DNA of 64,000 nucleotides from Proteles cristata cristata (taxonomy: Eukaryota; Chordata; Mammalia; Carnivora; Hyaenidae), in NCBI GenBank assembly GCA_017311185.1, contig JAESUZ010001294.1, positions 434,001 through 498,000 of the forward strand. The letters run 5' to 3'. The position numbers and the translations under genes were made by a program. The notes under the pieces were generated by a model. That model was not told the DNA's origin. It searched no databases and worked only from the letters and a program-made list of their open reading frames with translations. This document shows, piece by piece, positions 38,165 through 49,844 of the stretch (position 1 is its first letter; every line of letters starts with the position of its first letter).

Positions 38165-39035
38165 CAATGCCAACAAGACATACAACCAATTACAAAATGG
38201 GTAAACAAGCAACTTGAATAGACCTATCTCTAAAGAAGAGATACAGATGGTCAATGGGCAACGAAAAGATGCCAAGCGTCACTAGTCATTAGGGAGGTGC
38301 CCACAATTCCATACCACTTCATATACCTTAGGATGGCTACTCTCAGACAGGATACGGGTGTGGTGATGAGGTGGGAAAATTGGAGCCCTTATGCACTGTT
38401 AGTAGGAATGTGTAGCCACTGTGCAACACGGAGTGGCGGTTTTTCAAAAAATGAAAAGCAATTACCGTATGTTCCAGTAACACCACTTCTGACCGTATAC
38501 CCCAGAGCACTGAAAGCAGGGTCTTGAAGAGTCAGCTGGACACTCGTGTTCAGAGCAGCATTCTTCATAATAGCCAAAAGGTGGAAGCAACCCAGGTGTC
38601 TATTAACCAATGAATGGATAAACCAGATGTGGTATGTATATACCATGGAATGTTACTCAGTTTTTAAAAGGAGGAAAATTCTGAGCCATGCTACAACATG
38701 GATGAACTTTGAGGACATTCTGTTAGGTGAAATAAGCCAGTCACAAAAAGGCAAACACTGTATGATTCCACTTCTACGAGGCTCCTAGAGTAGTCACAGT
38801 TATAGAGAAAGTAGGACGGTAGTTGCCTGGGGCTGGGGGGAGGGGAAGTGAGAGCTATTGTTTAATGGGTATAGAGTTTCACTTTTACAAGATGGACAGA
38901 GTTCTGGAGACTGATAATGGCTGCATGAGAATGGGAATATACTCGACACTATGGGAATATACACTTAAAAATTATTAGGATGGTCAATTTTGTGTGTATT
39001 TTAACACACGCACATACGTGCGCGCGCGCACACAC
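38165..39035 (+). mobile_element. L1 3'-end insertion (5'-truncated)
   Basis: Begins within the ORF2 end ('atacagatggtcaatgggca', 'acggagtggcggtttttcaa') and runs through the 3' UTR ('tagttgcctggggctggggg', 'gatggtcaattttgtgtgta'). The 11-base word GTTGGAGAGGT flanks it at 38154-38164 and 39036-39046. The A tail has become a purine-pyrimidine alternating run. Confidence 0.85.
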
Positions 39036-39036
39036 G
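39003..39036. repeat. Alternating (CA/CG)n run
   Basis: Contains GTGCGCGCGCGCACAC, a strictly alternating purine-pyrimidine stretch that occupies the tail of the L1. Confidence 0.9.
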
Positions 39037-39474
39037 TTGGAGAGGTAGGCAGGAGAAAGGAGTTTGGATTTCATACAATCCCTGGGTACTGCCACAGATC
39101 TGAAAGTTTGGAGCCCATAGGCTTGGTGGTTGCTGAACCCAAGTGCTTTCTTTTGCTAGAGGACATAAACACATGGATATAATACACAGAAAAATATGGC
39201 TGATAATCTACATGGTAATATACCCCCTATTCTTTATTCTCAGGCTGGCTCATAGCAGCAGCAGCACCAAGAGAGCAAATAATCTTTATAGTTTTTAAAA
39301 TTGAAATGAGCTAACTATAAGGAAGAAACAACTGCTTTAAATTTGGAGAAACGGAGGGAAATATATAATGCAGGACCCTGGGTTTTGCAACATGCATGTA
39401 GCCAGATGAGGTAAGATCATGGGAGGAGCAGGAGCTCTGGTGAAAAGGGCATTCAGGAATGAGGGGAGTCCTGG

Positions 39475-39606
39475 GGCGCCCAGTAGCTTAGTCGGTTAAG
39501 TGTCCACTTTCGCTCAGGTCATGATCTCGCGGTTCGTGGGTTCGAGCCCCGCGTCGGGCTCTGTGCTGACTGCCAGCTCGGAGCCTGGAGACTGTTTCAG
39601 AGTCTG

Positions 39607-39647
<41 letters not shown>

Positions 39648-39685
39648 TAGAAATAAATAAAACATTAAAAGAATTTTTTTAAAAA
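39475..39685 (+). mobile_element. SINEC (felid type), young copy
   Basis: Perfect 20-base duplication AGGAATGAGGGGAGTCCTGG at 39455-39474 and 39686-39705. B box CGTGGGTTCGAGCCCCGCGT intact, pure (CT)n at 39609-39645. Confidence 0.95.
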
Positions 39686-39705
39686 AGGAATGAGGGGAGT
39701 CCTGG

Positions 39706-41980
39706 CAGAGCTGCACCCCACCGGGGTCTCCCGCGAGTAAGACTGCCCGCGCCCTTGCTTGTAGCACCTGGCCAGCCAGCCTTGGCCCTCCTATTTGGCA
39801 TTAGGACGCCTGTCGAGCTGGGTGAGGTCATGAACCTATGCAGCTCCTCTCTCCTAGCTGCTGGGCCTCAGAAGCAGGGCGTCCTAGAACAGAGAAGCTT
39901 CTCAGAGAAGGTGCTCAGGTTTGCCTCAGGCGGGGACAGAAGCCAGGTCCCCAGGCTGGGCTCTTTGAAGGGCAAGAGATGCCTCCTAGGCCGCTAGGTG
40001 GCAGCAAAGTCCAGCAGGAACCGGAGCCCGAGAGGGGAGGAACAAACTTCATTTTCCTTTGTTGCCTCCCGGGGTGAAAATGGGCCAGGACTGGTCCAAG
40101 TCCAGTGCACATTGCTTATCCAGTGGCAGAAGGGGAGCTCCCGTGGCCACTTCTCTATGGTCCCCTTTGGTCCTTTCTCTTCTCCTTTCCCTCTTCTACC
40201 ATGGTGGGGTGGGGGGGGAAGTGGGGTGGAATGCATTCCCAAGGGCTCTCCAGACCTTCAGAAGGTCAGGCCAGGAGGGAGGCAGACCGGGCAGGTGTGA
40301 AGAACAAGCATGTGTTGTTTGGGAGGGTCGGGGGGGAGGGTGCGAGGGAGGGCGGGCAGCTCTGTTTCTCTCCCAGCAAGGACACAGAAATCCCAGGCTT
40401 TCCCCCTGGCCTGCCCTTGTTGTAAGTATCCTCTGAGGGCATAGAATTGGAGAAATGTGGCTCCAGCAACGTATGATTTCAGGAGGCCACAGCACTCTTT
40501 CCCCTCCTACCTTCGTCTAGAGATAAGGACCTAGACCCCAGAGGAAACAGAGGTTTAACACTGCTTTGTCCATCTAAAGGGAGAGGGAGGGAGGTGGTTA
40601 AGCCTCTGAAATGATAATCCAGAGAAACCCGAGTGCATCCCCCTGCGTGCCTGACCTCCACAGAGCCAAGGAGCACCTGGCGCCCAGCAGGCCCGGCTTG
40701 CTGGGCCGCCTTTGCGTTGGCAGGGCTCCTTGCCTTCCCGGAATGTGTTCCTTCTTGTTTGCCACTCAGTGCTTGGCCCAAAGCCAAACCTGGGCTGCTC
40801 AGAATACCATGCCCCACTCTCTTCTCTCACAGGATCTGAGACAAGGCTCTCTTCCACTTGGGGAAAGGCCGGGACCTCTCTGCAGCCTCATCGCACTGGT
40901 GCTGACTTCTCCAGGGATATCAGACACCTTCCCCACCCCCTACCCTCACCGTCCCCAGCTGCTAAGAGCAGAATCACTTAGGGAGGATACAGCTGGGACC
41001 CCAGCAAAGCAGAGTGTGGCATTCTGATATCCTATCCTACTGGCAGCCTTCTAAATAGGGCCAGAGTGGGCAAAGTGTTACTCATAAGCTATTCATTAAC
41101 TTATTAAGTACAAAAGGTTGGCTTAGGCACCACTTTGAGAAAATGTGACACCCACTGCTCCTGGATTCACTCTAGTGTGAAGGCGTGTTAATTGGTGTAG
41201 AATTTCTGATGCAAGTTTTTCTTTGCTGTTGGTTCCAAATACCAGGCTAGTCTGTATGCATGCTCTCTCTAGTAAGTAACTACTATTAAACGATTTATTG
41301 GGCATGCTCTATGGGTTCCCGATTGTATGCTTCTATAGATGCTATAGTTTTCTGAGCACTTAACTGGGTACCAGGTCCCGTATAAGGTACTTTTTATATT
41401 CCTCTCATTTGACTCTTAATACAAGAAACTCTCAATACAACAATACAGTTTTCACACCTTACGCTGTGCAAACTGAGATGGAAAGGCCAGGAACACAATA
41501 TGGAACCCTTCAGGGAGTTTACTGAGGAAACAAGATAGAGGGAAGAGCCATTGAATAGTGTAAGACATGTGAGCCCGTGATAAGTACTAAAGAGGGTGGT
41601 ACGAAAAGAGACCAACTCTTTGGCAGATGGGTGTGCAGCGTGTGCACCCCTCATACTCTAAAGAATGAGGAAGATTTGGATCAGAGGAGAGATGTGGGGA
41701 AGATCCTCACAAGGTACATGTTTGGGGGATAACATTGGTAAAAGGATGATGGTGTGGAAGATGGTGCAGATGAAAGCTTGGGAGAAGCTGAGTTTCTGCT
41801 GAGGAATGAGTACATTAGTGGGCAAAATCCCTCCTCAGGATTTAAATGCCAAGATAAGAAGGAAAGCCTTGGTCTTTCAGGCAATGAGGAGCTACTGGAG
41901 CTTAGGAATGATGGGTATATTTGGTGGTTTAAGAATCCTGGTTTGGCAATGGAGTATAAAGCTGATTAAAAGTCCAGCAG
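39706..41980. other. Intergenic single-copy region
   Basis: GC-rich at 39.7-40.9 kb, AT-rich after. Open frames of 100-138 codons occur at 39998-41027 on both strands but overlap one another and match nothing recognisable. Confidence 0.35.
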
Positions 41981-41984
41981 AATA

Positions 41985-42190
41985 GTCTAGATCATGGTTT
42001 CCCACCCTCAGTACTACTGATAGTTTGGGCTGCATAGTTCTTTGTTACAGGGGTTATTCTGTGCATTGTAGGATGCTTAGCCACATCCTTGGCCTTTGCC
42101 AGTACCACCCCCCTGGTTGTAGCAACTAAAGACATTTCTAGATGTTGCCAAATGTCCCCTGGGGAGGGGGGGGGGCAAAATTGGCCCTGA
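41985..42190. repeat. hAT-type DNA transposon fragment (MER5A-like)
   Basis: 'tgatagtttgggctgcatag', 'tctgtgcattgtaggatgc', 'gacatttctagatgttgcca' and 'aatgtcccctgggga' are characteristic of a MER5-class nonautonomous hAT element. Includes a G run at 42166-42175. Confidence 0.65.
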
Positions 42191-42694
42191 TTGTCTAGAT
42201 GGCAGGAGGTTAGGGCTTGGGCCTCAGAATATTGGCAGGTATTTTTATAACCAACAGCATCAATCTATTGACTTTAGAATAGCTGACAAAAATAAAAATG
42301 GTTTCTTTGCCACAGGAAATTCATCATCAATGCTTGCCAAAGAACTTAATGGCCTAGAGAAAAGAGGTCTCAGAAGTAGATCATTCTGCATATTAGAAAT
42401 CTCTAGAGAATACTCCCAAGCTACAGATAATGTGTTCTATACTCATTAGCCAGAAAAGTGGCTGATATCAGGATTTTTCTCCCTACCCCCCAAAGTCACG
42501 TATTGCTCAACGGCCACTTTGAGTAAGGAATGCCCAATCTGTCTGCAGACAGAGAAGCTACTTACTGATCTGTAATTTTGCTAGGTTTGCATTCACTTTT
42601 CCAAATTTTTATTTTTCTCAATTGGTAAAGTAGATGAATAGAGCTTAGCCTGCCCATGAAGAGCTATGATTTACCAAGATATGTCTTTATCTAC

Positions 42695-42905
42695 AGGAGA
42701 ATCAGTGAAGTACAGCCCACTGGTTGGCTGCTTATTTTCGTAAATAGTTTTATTGGAACACAGTCACGCCTACTTATTTATATACGGTCTCTGGCTTCCC
42801 TGAAGCCCCAGAGGCAGAGGTTGGGTAGTTACAAAAGAAACCATATGACCTGTAAGTCTATAATATTTACTAATATTTAAGAAAAAGTTTGCTGATCTTT
42901 GGTCT
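42695..42905. repeat. hAT-type DNA transposon fragment
   Basis: 'gttttattggaacacagtc', 'gggtagttacaaaagaaacc', 'atatgacctgtaagtctata' and 'aaaagtttgctgatctttgg' resemble a well-known nonautonomous hAT element. Family name not certain. Confidence 0.55.
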
Positions 42906-43259
42906 AAAAGAAAATGACTATGTTGTACAAAATTGTGGACTCAGGTTCTCATTCTGTTGCTGGGGATGACAGATTTCCATTTTTGTTTTTCATTCCAATA
43001 ATTATCATTAAGTGAGTTAGGCTTTGAGTGACTTAGGCAAGATGCTAAGTGCTTGGAATATATTAGTGAATAAGGTTCATAAAGATCTTTACCTTCATGG
43101 AGCTTATATATGATAGCGGTGAGTGGAGGGAGATAAGACAATAAGCAACAGAGATAATAAATTATAATAGTTAATTATAACACTAAATTATATAGTATAC
43201 AAGAAGGTGATTAAGTGCTAAGGGAAAAAGAAAAAGCATAAAGCAAGAAAACGGATTGG

Positions 43260-43965
43260 AAATTAAAACTGAGGTATTGCAATGTAAAGAGGATGATGCT
43301 TATGCACTGTTGGGAATGTAGACTGGTACAGCCACTGTGGAAAACAGAATGAAGTTTCCTCAAAAAATTAAAAATAAAATTACCATATGATCCAGTAATT
43401 CCAGTGTGGGGTATTAACCCCCAAAATATGAAACCACTAATTCATAAAGATATATGCATCCATATGTTTACAGGATCATTATTTAGAATAGTCAAATTGT
43501 GGAAGCAGCCCAAGTGTCTAACGATAGATGAATGGATAAAGGAGAGATGAGGTGTGTGTGTGCACGTGTGTGTCTGTGTGTCTATGTGTAATGGAATATC
43601 ACTCAGCCATAAAAAAGAATGAAATCTTACCATTTGCAACAATGTGGATGAATCTTGAGGGAATAGTGCTAAGTGAAATAAGTCAGAGAAAGACAAATAC
43701 CAAATGACTTCACTGATCTGTGGAGTTTAAGAAATAAATGAACAAATAAAAATAGAGATGAACCAAAAAACCAGACTCTTAACTAGGGAGAACAAACTGA
43801 TGGTTACCAAAGGTGGGGGGTGGGTATGGGTATGGGTTAAATAGGTGAAGAGGATTCAGAGTTCACTTACCACAATGAGCACGGAGTGATGTAGAGAATT
43901 GTTGAATCACTATATTGTACACATGAAACAAATATAACAGTGTATGTTAACTATTAAAAAAACAG
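43260..43965 (+). mobile_element. L1 3' end
   Basis: 'cttatgcactgttgggaatg', 'gccactgtggaaaacagaatg', 'ccatatgatccagtaattcc', 'ggaatatcactcagccataa', 'gaatgaaatcttaccatttgc' and 'tatattgtacacatgaaac' follow L1 order. Contains a (TG)n run at 43553-43591. Same family and orientation as the 28341 copy. Confidence 0.85.
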
Positions 43966-43969
43966 GATG

Positions 43970-44700
43970 ATGGTTGGGGAAGGTCTGATTGAAAAGTGGA
44001 TATTTAAGCAAAGATGTAAAAGAAATGAGAACATACTTTGTGGGACATTCCAGGCAGAGTGAATAGCCAACGCGAAAGTTCTAAGGTGCCTGGCTTTGCT
44101 GGGTAATAGCAAGGATGCAGGTGTAGCCGAAGACAGACAGGACTGGTAAGTGAGGTCAAAGAGGTAACAGTGGGGCAGTGCCGGGTGGCAGGGGACAGGG
44201 AGGTCATAGAAGACTGCTGTAAGAACTCTGGCTTTAACTGTGGATGAAATGGGAAGCAGAGGAGTGAAAAACAAGCTTTTTACTATACAGGGTTTTTTTT
44301 TTTATAATGTTTATTTTTGAGAGAGAGAGAGAGAGAGTATGAGTGGGGGAGAGGCAGAGAGAGGGAGACACAGAATCTGAAACAGGCTCCAGGTTCTGAG
44401 CTGGCAGCATAGAGCCTGATGCGGGGCTTGAACCCACAAACCATGAGATCATGACTTGAGCTGAAGTCAGACGCTTAACTGACTGAACCACCCAGGCGCC
44501 CCTCACTCTAGAGGTTTTAAAAGGATTACCCTTAGCTGCCAGCAGGGGAAAAGTGGAAGCAGGGATGTCCGTTAGAGACTTTTGTGGCAGTCCAGGTGAG
44601 AGATAACGTTGGCTTCAATGAGAGTGGTAGACACAGAGGTGGTAGAAATGAGCAGATTCTGGATATATTCTGAAGGCAAAAACAACAGACATCCCTGTCA
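43970..44700. repeat. Ancient interspersed repeat (family not named), split by a SINE
   Basis: 'gggacattccaggcagagtg', 'gaaagttctaaggtgcctgg' and after the SINE 'tggcagtccaggtgagagat', 'gagcagattctggatatatt' follow a common old mammalian repeat, also seen at 45840. Confidence 0.55.
44288..44502 (-). mobile_element. SINEC (felid type), antisense
   Basis: T tail, (GA)n, body and reverse head GAACCACCCAGGCGCCCC. Confidence 0.87.
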
Positions 44701-44839
44701 ACCCAAAAGTCCATCTAGATATGTATCTCAAAAAACAACAAGCTCTCTAGCAATACATTATGCCACACTCCTGAAATCAGAAAGCTCATTCCTTTTGATA
44801 AAATAAAACAGAAAAAACACCCCACTATTGCTAACAAGC

Positions 44840-45030
44840 ATTATGGTGGCTAAGAGTTCAGGTTCTGGAATCAGTACATCTACATTTAAACCTCATCAAT
44901 TTACTTAACTTGGGCAGTGCTAAGCCTTTGTATTCTCTTTGTTATGTGATTACTGAATGGGAAAATTCATGCCGAATCCTTAGAAATCCCCAGTGCCCAG
45001 AAAGAGCTCAATAAAAGTTATTATCTTTTA
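44840..45030. repeat. MIR element
   Basis: 'gagttcaggttctggaatcag', 'caatttacttaacttgggca', 'ctcaataaaagttattatc' in the expected MIR order. Confidence 0.55.
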
Positions 45031-45113
45031 AACTTCAAGAAAGAAATTTAAAAAAGGATAAAACTCAGTGTTGGAAGGGCTACATGGAATTAGTTTTTGC
45101 ACTATATATTTTT

Positions 45114-45165
45114 AATATATATTGATATATATTGATATATATATATATCAATATATATTGATTCT
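45114..45165. repeat. AT-rich palindrome
   Basis: A perfect 30-base palindrome at 45127-45156, built of TATATTGATATA and its complement, lies in a longer (AT)n-like stretch. It can form a cruciform or hairpin. Confidence 0.9.
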
Positions 45166-45169
45166 TTTG

Positions 45170-45660
45170 AGAATTCTCTGGCTATCTATATGAAGGGATA
45201 AAAATTGCTCATATCCTTTGCTGGTCCAATTCCACTTTTGCATTTCTCAAGGAGATAATCTGAAATGAAAAAGTTACTTATGAAGAGTGTTAGCACTGCT
45301 ATTCATGACATCAGAACTAACAAAAAAGCCTATAGTAGTGGGGAAAGGCCTAAGAAAATCATGACCTATTAACTTGATGGGATCCCATCTTACCTTGAAA
45401 CATAACAAGCTGACAATGATTTAGGGTGGAGATTTGTAAAAAAGCAGAATTAAAACTGCTTACACATGAGGCGCCTGGCTGGATCAACTGGTAGAGGATG
45501 CAATTCTTCTTTTAGGGGTTGTGAGTTCAAGCCCAATGTTGGGTGTAGAGCTTACTTAAAAAAAAAGGAAAAAGTGCTTATGCAGGAATTACAACTATAT
45601 AAAATGTGAAAACCTCAAATCAACAGAGAAGTTGAAGAGATGTCCCTATTAGAATTACAT
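45170..45660 (+). repeat. L1-like LINE fragment, diverged
   Basis: 'aattgctcatatcctttgctgg', 'ttctcaaggagataatctga', 'gttagcactgctattcatga' resemble an L1 ORF2/3' junction. Contains a short SINE at 45468. Confidence 0.4.
45468..45566 (+). mobile_element. SINEC, short older type
   Basis: GAGGCGCCTGGCTGGATCAAC head, GTGAGTTCAAGCCCAATGTT, then GAGCTTACTTAAAAAAAAA. Confidence 0.78.
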
Positions 45661-45839
45661 GTTTAGTGAGTTTCTCTTATTTTGTCAGGTTGCTTAAGTT
45701 CATCAACCTCTCTACCCCCATGATAGTTTGCTCTTATGCAAGCACGAGACGTTATGCTGATAACATGGCATTTTGATTCCTGCTTCAATGGCATGGAAGG
45801 ATGATGGGCTGTTTTTGATAAATTGCTTCTATTTGCATC

Positions 45840-47060
45840 TTTTCATTCAACAAATAACAACCAGTGTCCATGTGCCAGGCACTATATAAAGCAGCAGGGA
45901 TTCAATGATGAACAAAGCAGATAGGTCCCTCTAGGGCCTCTACAGTTTAGTGGGAAGAGAGAGATAACACCAAAAATTATATGTGATTTGGGCACACTGA
46001 AAGCAAATTAATACGGTGTATCAGGGAAGATTCCCCGAGAAAGAGAATGGGAATTTCCCTGATGAAGAACATAGGGGAGTTAAAAGGGGAGAGAACAGCA
46101 GGTAGGAAGGCTTTAAGTAGAGAAAAGAATGGGTCGTGTTGGAGGAACTATAAGAAGGCATGCAGAATTGGAGTAAAGTAGGGCAAGGGTAGCCTAGCTC
46201 ATAAAGAGACAGGAAAAGCAGGAAGGGGCCAGATTATGCTGAGCTTTAAGATATCGACAGAATATAAGATGGACTGACAGAGAGTATGCATGAATACTGG
46301 GGACTACCTTAGAAGCTATTGTGGCAGTCCAGATGAAAGCTGAGGGTTGTTTGGACTAGAGTGGTGGCATTGGTGATAGAGGGAAATACACAAATTTAAA
46401 GGATATTTAAGATATGGAACGAACATGACTTGGAGATTGATAGATGTGGCATGTGAGAGAGACACACACAAGTCAGGGGTGACTCCTAGATTTCTGGCTA
46501 GAATTGGGTGAGTAGTGGTGTCATTTCCTGAGGTAGGGAATGAATACTGATGAAGTAGGTTTGATGATGGGGGAGGAGGAGTTGTGCTTTAGGATTTGCT
46601 GGGTTCAAGTTACTTATGAAATATCCAAGGGAAGATGTCCAGTAAAAGGATATACAGGTAGAATTTTGGAAGAGTTCAGGAGAGAAGTGCCCAAGGTCAG
46701 AGGCACCCGACTCTATCACTGGCCTGGTGAATGGCTGGGAGAGCCTAGGAAGTGTGTATAGAATGAGAAGAGGGCCTTGGGGACAAAACCCTGAGAATCT
46801 CTAATAAGTTGGGAAGAAACTGGCAAATAAGAAAGAGTGGTCAGAGAAGTACTAAGGAAACTAGGTGTCACATCAATTAAAGGAAGAGTGGCTTGAAAAG
46901 AAGGGTTTGATGTTACGGGGAAGACTAGTCAAAGATCATAAGTAATCTTATTGAGAAGTTTTGTACAGTGGTGGGAGCAGAATCTAGATTAAAGTGGTTT
47001 GAGAAGTGGGAGGGAGGTGAGAAATTGACACTTTAGATCTTGCTGTTAAAGAGGAGGAAA
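45840..47060. repeat. Ancient interspersed repeat, longest copy in the window
   Basis: Runs through 'catgtgccaggcactatataa', 'gggccagattatgctgagctt', 'gctattgtggcagtccagatg', 'agatatggaacgaacatg', 'ccaagggaagatgtccagt' and 'gagggccttggggacaaaacc', the order of a common old mammalian repeat whose family I could not name with confidence. Confidence 0.5.
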
Positions 47061-47192
47061 GCAAAAGGTCAATATCTAGAGGGAGACATGAGGTCATACC
47101 TTTATTTATTTTTAAAGATGGAGAGACTTAATACATCTATGCATCCAGGTGCTGATGGAAAGGAGCCAGCAGAGAGAGTGGATGATGATGAT

Positions 47193-47222
47193 GGTGTGTG
47201 TGTGTGTGTTTGTGTGTGTGTA
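47193..47222. repeat. (TG)n microsatellite
   Basis: TG run with one interruption. The adjoining ATGATGATG just upstream is part of the same low-complexity patch. Confidence 0.85.
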
Positions 47223-48225
47223 CCGTTTGCACAAGGTCCTGTGTACATGTTAAGGGATTAGCCTTTTGCTATGAGGGTCACTGCAGTAGGAGTGCAGAAT
47301 GCTCAAAAGTGGTACAGATACAGGTAGGTTCGTAGATTCGGTGTCAGGAAAGTTGAAGGAATACATGGTAGTTCCTGTTTTCTCTCTGAAGTTGCAGAGT
47401 GCAGAAGGAGGTAAGGGCTTTGCAGGCTTGTGGAATGTAGACTGAGGTGGCAGCAGTGGAGAGCAGTGGAGAGCTGGCTAGGGAAGCATCGCCCAGTGCG
47501 GAAAACCTTGATCCAGCTTGTGTCATGGGGAGGAGGTTCCAAACACAGGTTTCTTTGTTTCGGTATCCAGAAGGAAAAGAGGCACAAAGTTATCCTTCTC
47601 ATTTGTTTTTTAACACAAACTGCAGGATCTAATTAATTTTTTTCTAGATTCCTGATAACTCTTCCTACCAATGACACTGAGGCTGGCTTCCATTTCCTTT
47701 GACACTCTGACATGTTAGCTTTTCCCTACATAAGAAAACTTCATTTACATGCATTTAGCACCGGATTTTTCCTCAGTGGAATTTCTTTTGTCTCATTTCC
47801 CCCACTTGTGTACAGAGTGCTCCATCTTTGCTTCATTTTATTTGTATAAAATAAAATTCCTTTAAGCTCATTTTTATGAGATACCCGAGGCTGCTGCTCT
47901 CTTTCTGCTTCCCATTTTTCATATACATGGAATCTGAGAGGAAGTACAATGTAGGACTTTTAAAATGTGTTAGATCAGTAGATCAATGTCAGGAGCTGAT
48001 CCAAATATGACCTAATACATAAGGCAAAGCCAGTTATGTAGGTTCTGCTATCCAGCAGTTGATTGAGATGACAATTTCTCAATATTGCTTGTTGTAATAT
48101 ACCAGCTGAATTTATGACAGGTATAAAGTGAGAGGATTATTTAAAATGTTCAAGTAAGGAGTTCTGGTCACTATTTCTGGGAGAGGGAGAAAGGAATAGG
48201 TGGGAAGAGTATGAGGAGGGAGATG
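47223..48225. other. Intergenic, no feature seen
   Basis: Single-copy-looking sequence. Open frames below 100 codons only. Confidence 0.3.
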
Positions 48226-48227
48226 GA

Positions 48228-48470
48228 GGCTGTGCATGGGAGTCTTGGCCCTGTCACAATCACGTGACTGAGCTTCTCTGAGTTTGTTTCTTATCTAGGA
48301 AGAGAATAATGATACCTGGCAAAACATGACAATTAAATGAGATTATATAATTATAATATCTAGTAACATAAAGTAACTTGTACATTATAAAGTGATATGA
48401 AGATTAGTTGTTGCCATTTACAATACTTGAGTAAGTTTTCTCTTTTGTATATAATAGTAATTATCAGGCC
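48228..48470. repeat. MIR element
   Basis: 'cttggccctgtcacaatcacg', 'ttcttatctaggaagagaataatgatac' and a degenerate AT-rich end. Confidence 0.45.
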
Positions 48471-48515
48471 ATTTTTTATATAGCTGTTTAGTTACAAAAT
48501 AAAACTAACTTTTCA

Positions 48516-48630
48516 GGTGTACCTGGCTGGCTCAGTTGATGGGAGTGTGTGACTCTTAATCTCAGGGTTGTGAGGTTAAGACCCATGTTGCATGTAGAGA
48601 TTACTTAAATAAAATCCTTAAAAAAAAAAA
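48516..48630 (+). mobile_element. SINEC, short older type
   Basis: GGTGTACCTGGCTGGCTCAG head, GTGAGGTTAAGACCCATGTT, then GAGATTACTTAAATAAAATCC and poly-A. Confidence 0.8.
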
Positions 48631-49078
48631 GGTTTTTTTTAATGTCTTTATTTTATTTTATTTTTTTAATGTTTTTTATTTATTTCTAGGATAGAGAGAG
48701 AGAGACAGCGTGAGCAGGGGAGGGTTAGAGAGAGAGGGAGTCACAGACTCTGAAACAGGCTCCAGGCTCTGAGCTGGCAGTCAGCACAGAGCCCGACGCG
48801 GGGCTCGAACCCACGAACCGCGAGATCATGACCTAAGCGAAAGTCGGACACTTAACCGACTAAGCCACCCAGGCGCCCCTTAATGTCTTTATTTTTGAGA
48901 GACAGAGACAGAGTGAGCAGGGTAAGGGCAGAGAGAGACACACACACAGAATCTGACGCAGACTCCAGGCTCTGAGCTGTCAGCATAGAGCTCCAATGCA
49001 GGGCTCCAACCCATGGACTGTGAGATCATGACCCGGGCCGAAGTTGGATGCTTAACTGACTGAGCCACCCAGGCACCA
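48631..49078 (-). mobile_element. SINEC (felid type), antisense, interrupted host copy
   Basis: Tail part at 48631-48654 and body/head at 48896-49078 (reverse head GAGCCACCCAGGCACC). The younger copy at 48655-48879 separates the two parts. Confidence 0.85.
48655..48879 (-). mobile_element. SINEC (felid type), antisense, nested in a SINE tail
   Basis: Perfect 16-base duplication TTAATGTCTTTATTTT at 48639-48654 and 48880-48895, both within the tail of the host SINE. Reverse head CTAAGCCACCCAGGCGCCCC is intact. Confidence 0.93.
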
Positions 49079-49139
49079 CCACCCCCAAAACAAGTTTTTA
49101 ACTAAGTTTTTAAACTTATTGTTAGACTTAAAATGGAAC

Positions 49140-49264
49140 TTGGTAGTGAGACAGATGGCAATAAGTTTTAGTGTCTACTGTATGCTTTGTTACATATAAT
49201 ATTTAATCCTTATAGTACTTGCTTAAACAGACTACTTTCATTTTGCAAATGAGGCTACTACTCA
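49140..49264. repeat. MIR element fragment
   Basis: 'tgtctactgtatgctttg', 'taatccttatagtacttgc', 'cattttgcaaatgaggctac' in MIR order. Confidence 0.55.
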
Positions 49265-49434
49265 ATTTTTTAAAAAGTTTATTTATTTGTGAGAAAGAGA
49301 GTGAGAGAGAGTGCAAAATGGGGAGAGGGGCAGAGGGAGAAAGAAAGAATCCCAAGCAGGTTCCACACTGAGGCTGATTCAAGAGTTGAAATCAAGAGTT
49401 GGCTGCTTACCAGACTGAGCCACCCAAGCACCCC
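49265..49434 (-). mobile_element. SINEC, antisense, internally shortened
   Basis: TTTAAAAAGTTTATTTATTTG tail, (GA) body and reverse head GAGCCACCCAAGCACCCC. Lacks part of the middle compared with full-length copies. Confidence 0.8.
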
Positions 49435-49844
49435 AAGGCTATTCAATCTTAAACCTGCCTGGGGCTATAAATTTATAACAGGCAGGGCTTGAATTTGCTT
49501 AAAACATTCATGCTCTTTCCCATAAGCACAGCATGTAAATGTCTGTATTTTCCCCGTTTCTATTTTGAGTGATGGAAGAAAAAACTTCAGTTATCAGTAA
49601 ATAACCACAACTAAGAAATTCTACTTTGTCATTTAATAAAATACGTATTATTAAAACATGTTTAATATGGAGATAACAAAATTTATAGTAAAAATAATAA
49701 GGTATTCTGATTACATCAGAAATATAATCCACTTGTGACTTTTTCATTATTCTGATCCAATTAGGACTAGTGATTAGGAACTTGAACAGCTATCTAGCGA
49801 AAGGGGAGAAATATTTATGATTTGAACAGCACTGAAAAGAAAGC

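Larger units (their letters stand above)
37735..39130 (+). repeat. Ancient interspersed repeat split by an L1
   Basis: 'gactatgagccagctaatatgcg', 'gatagagcagtgaacatgtc' and, after the L1, 'ggaaaggagtttggatttcat' follow the order of a common old mammalian repeat. The L1 at 38165-39035 interrupts it. Confidence 0.5.

Noticed and set aside
39998..41027. Overlapping 100-138 codon frames in the intergenic region
   Set aside because: They overlap on both strands, have no common reading-frame preference or recognisable motif, and lack splice or poly(A) context.
44534..47060. Possible non-coding RNA exon or gene in the 44-47 kb region
   Set aside because: The words follow a common ancient repeat seen several times in the window, so repeat ancestry explains the structure better.
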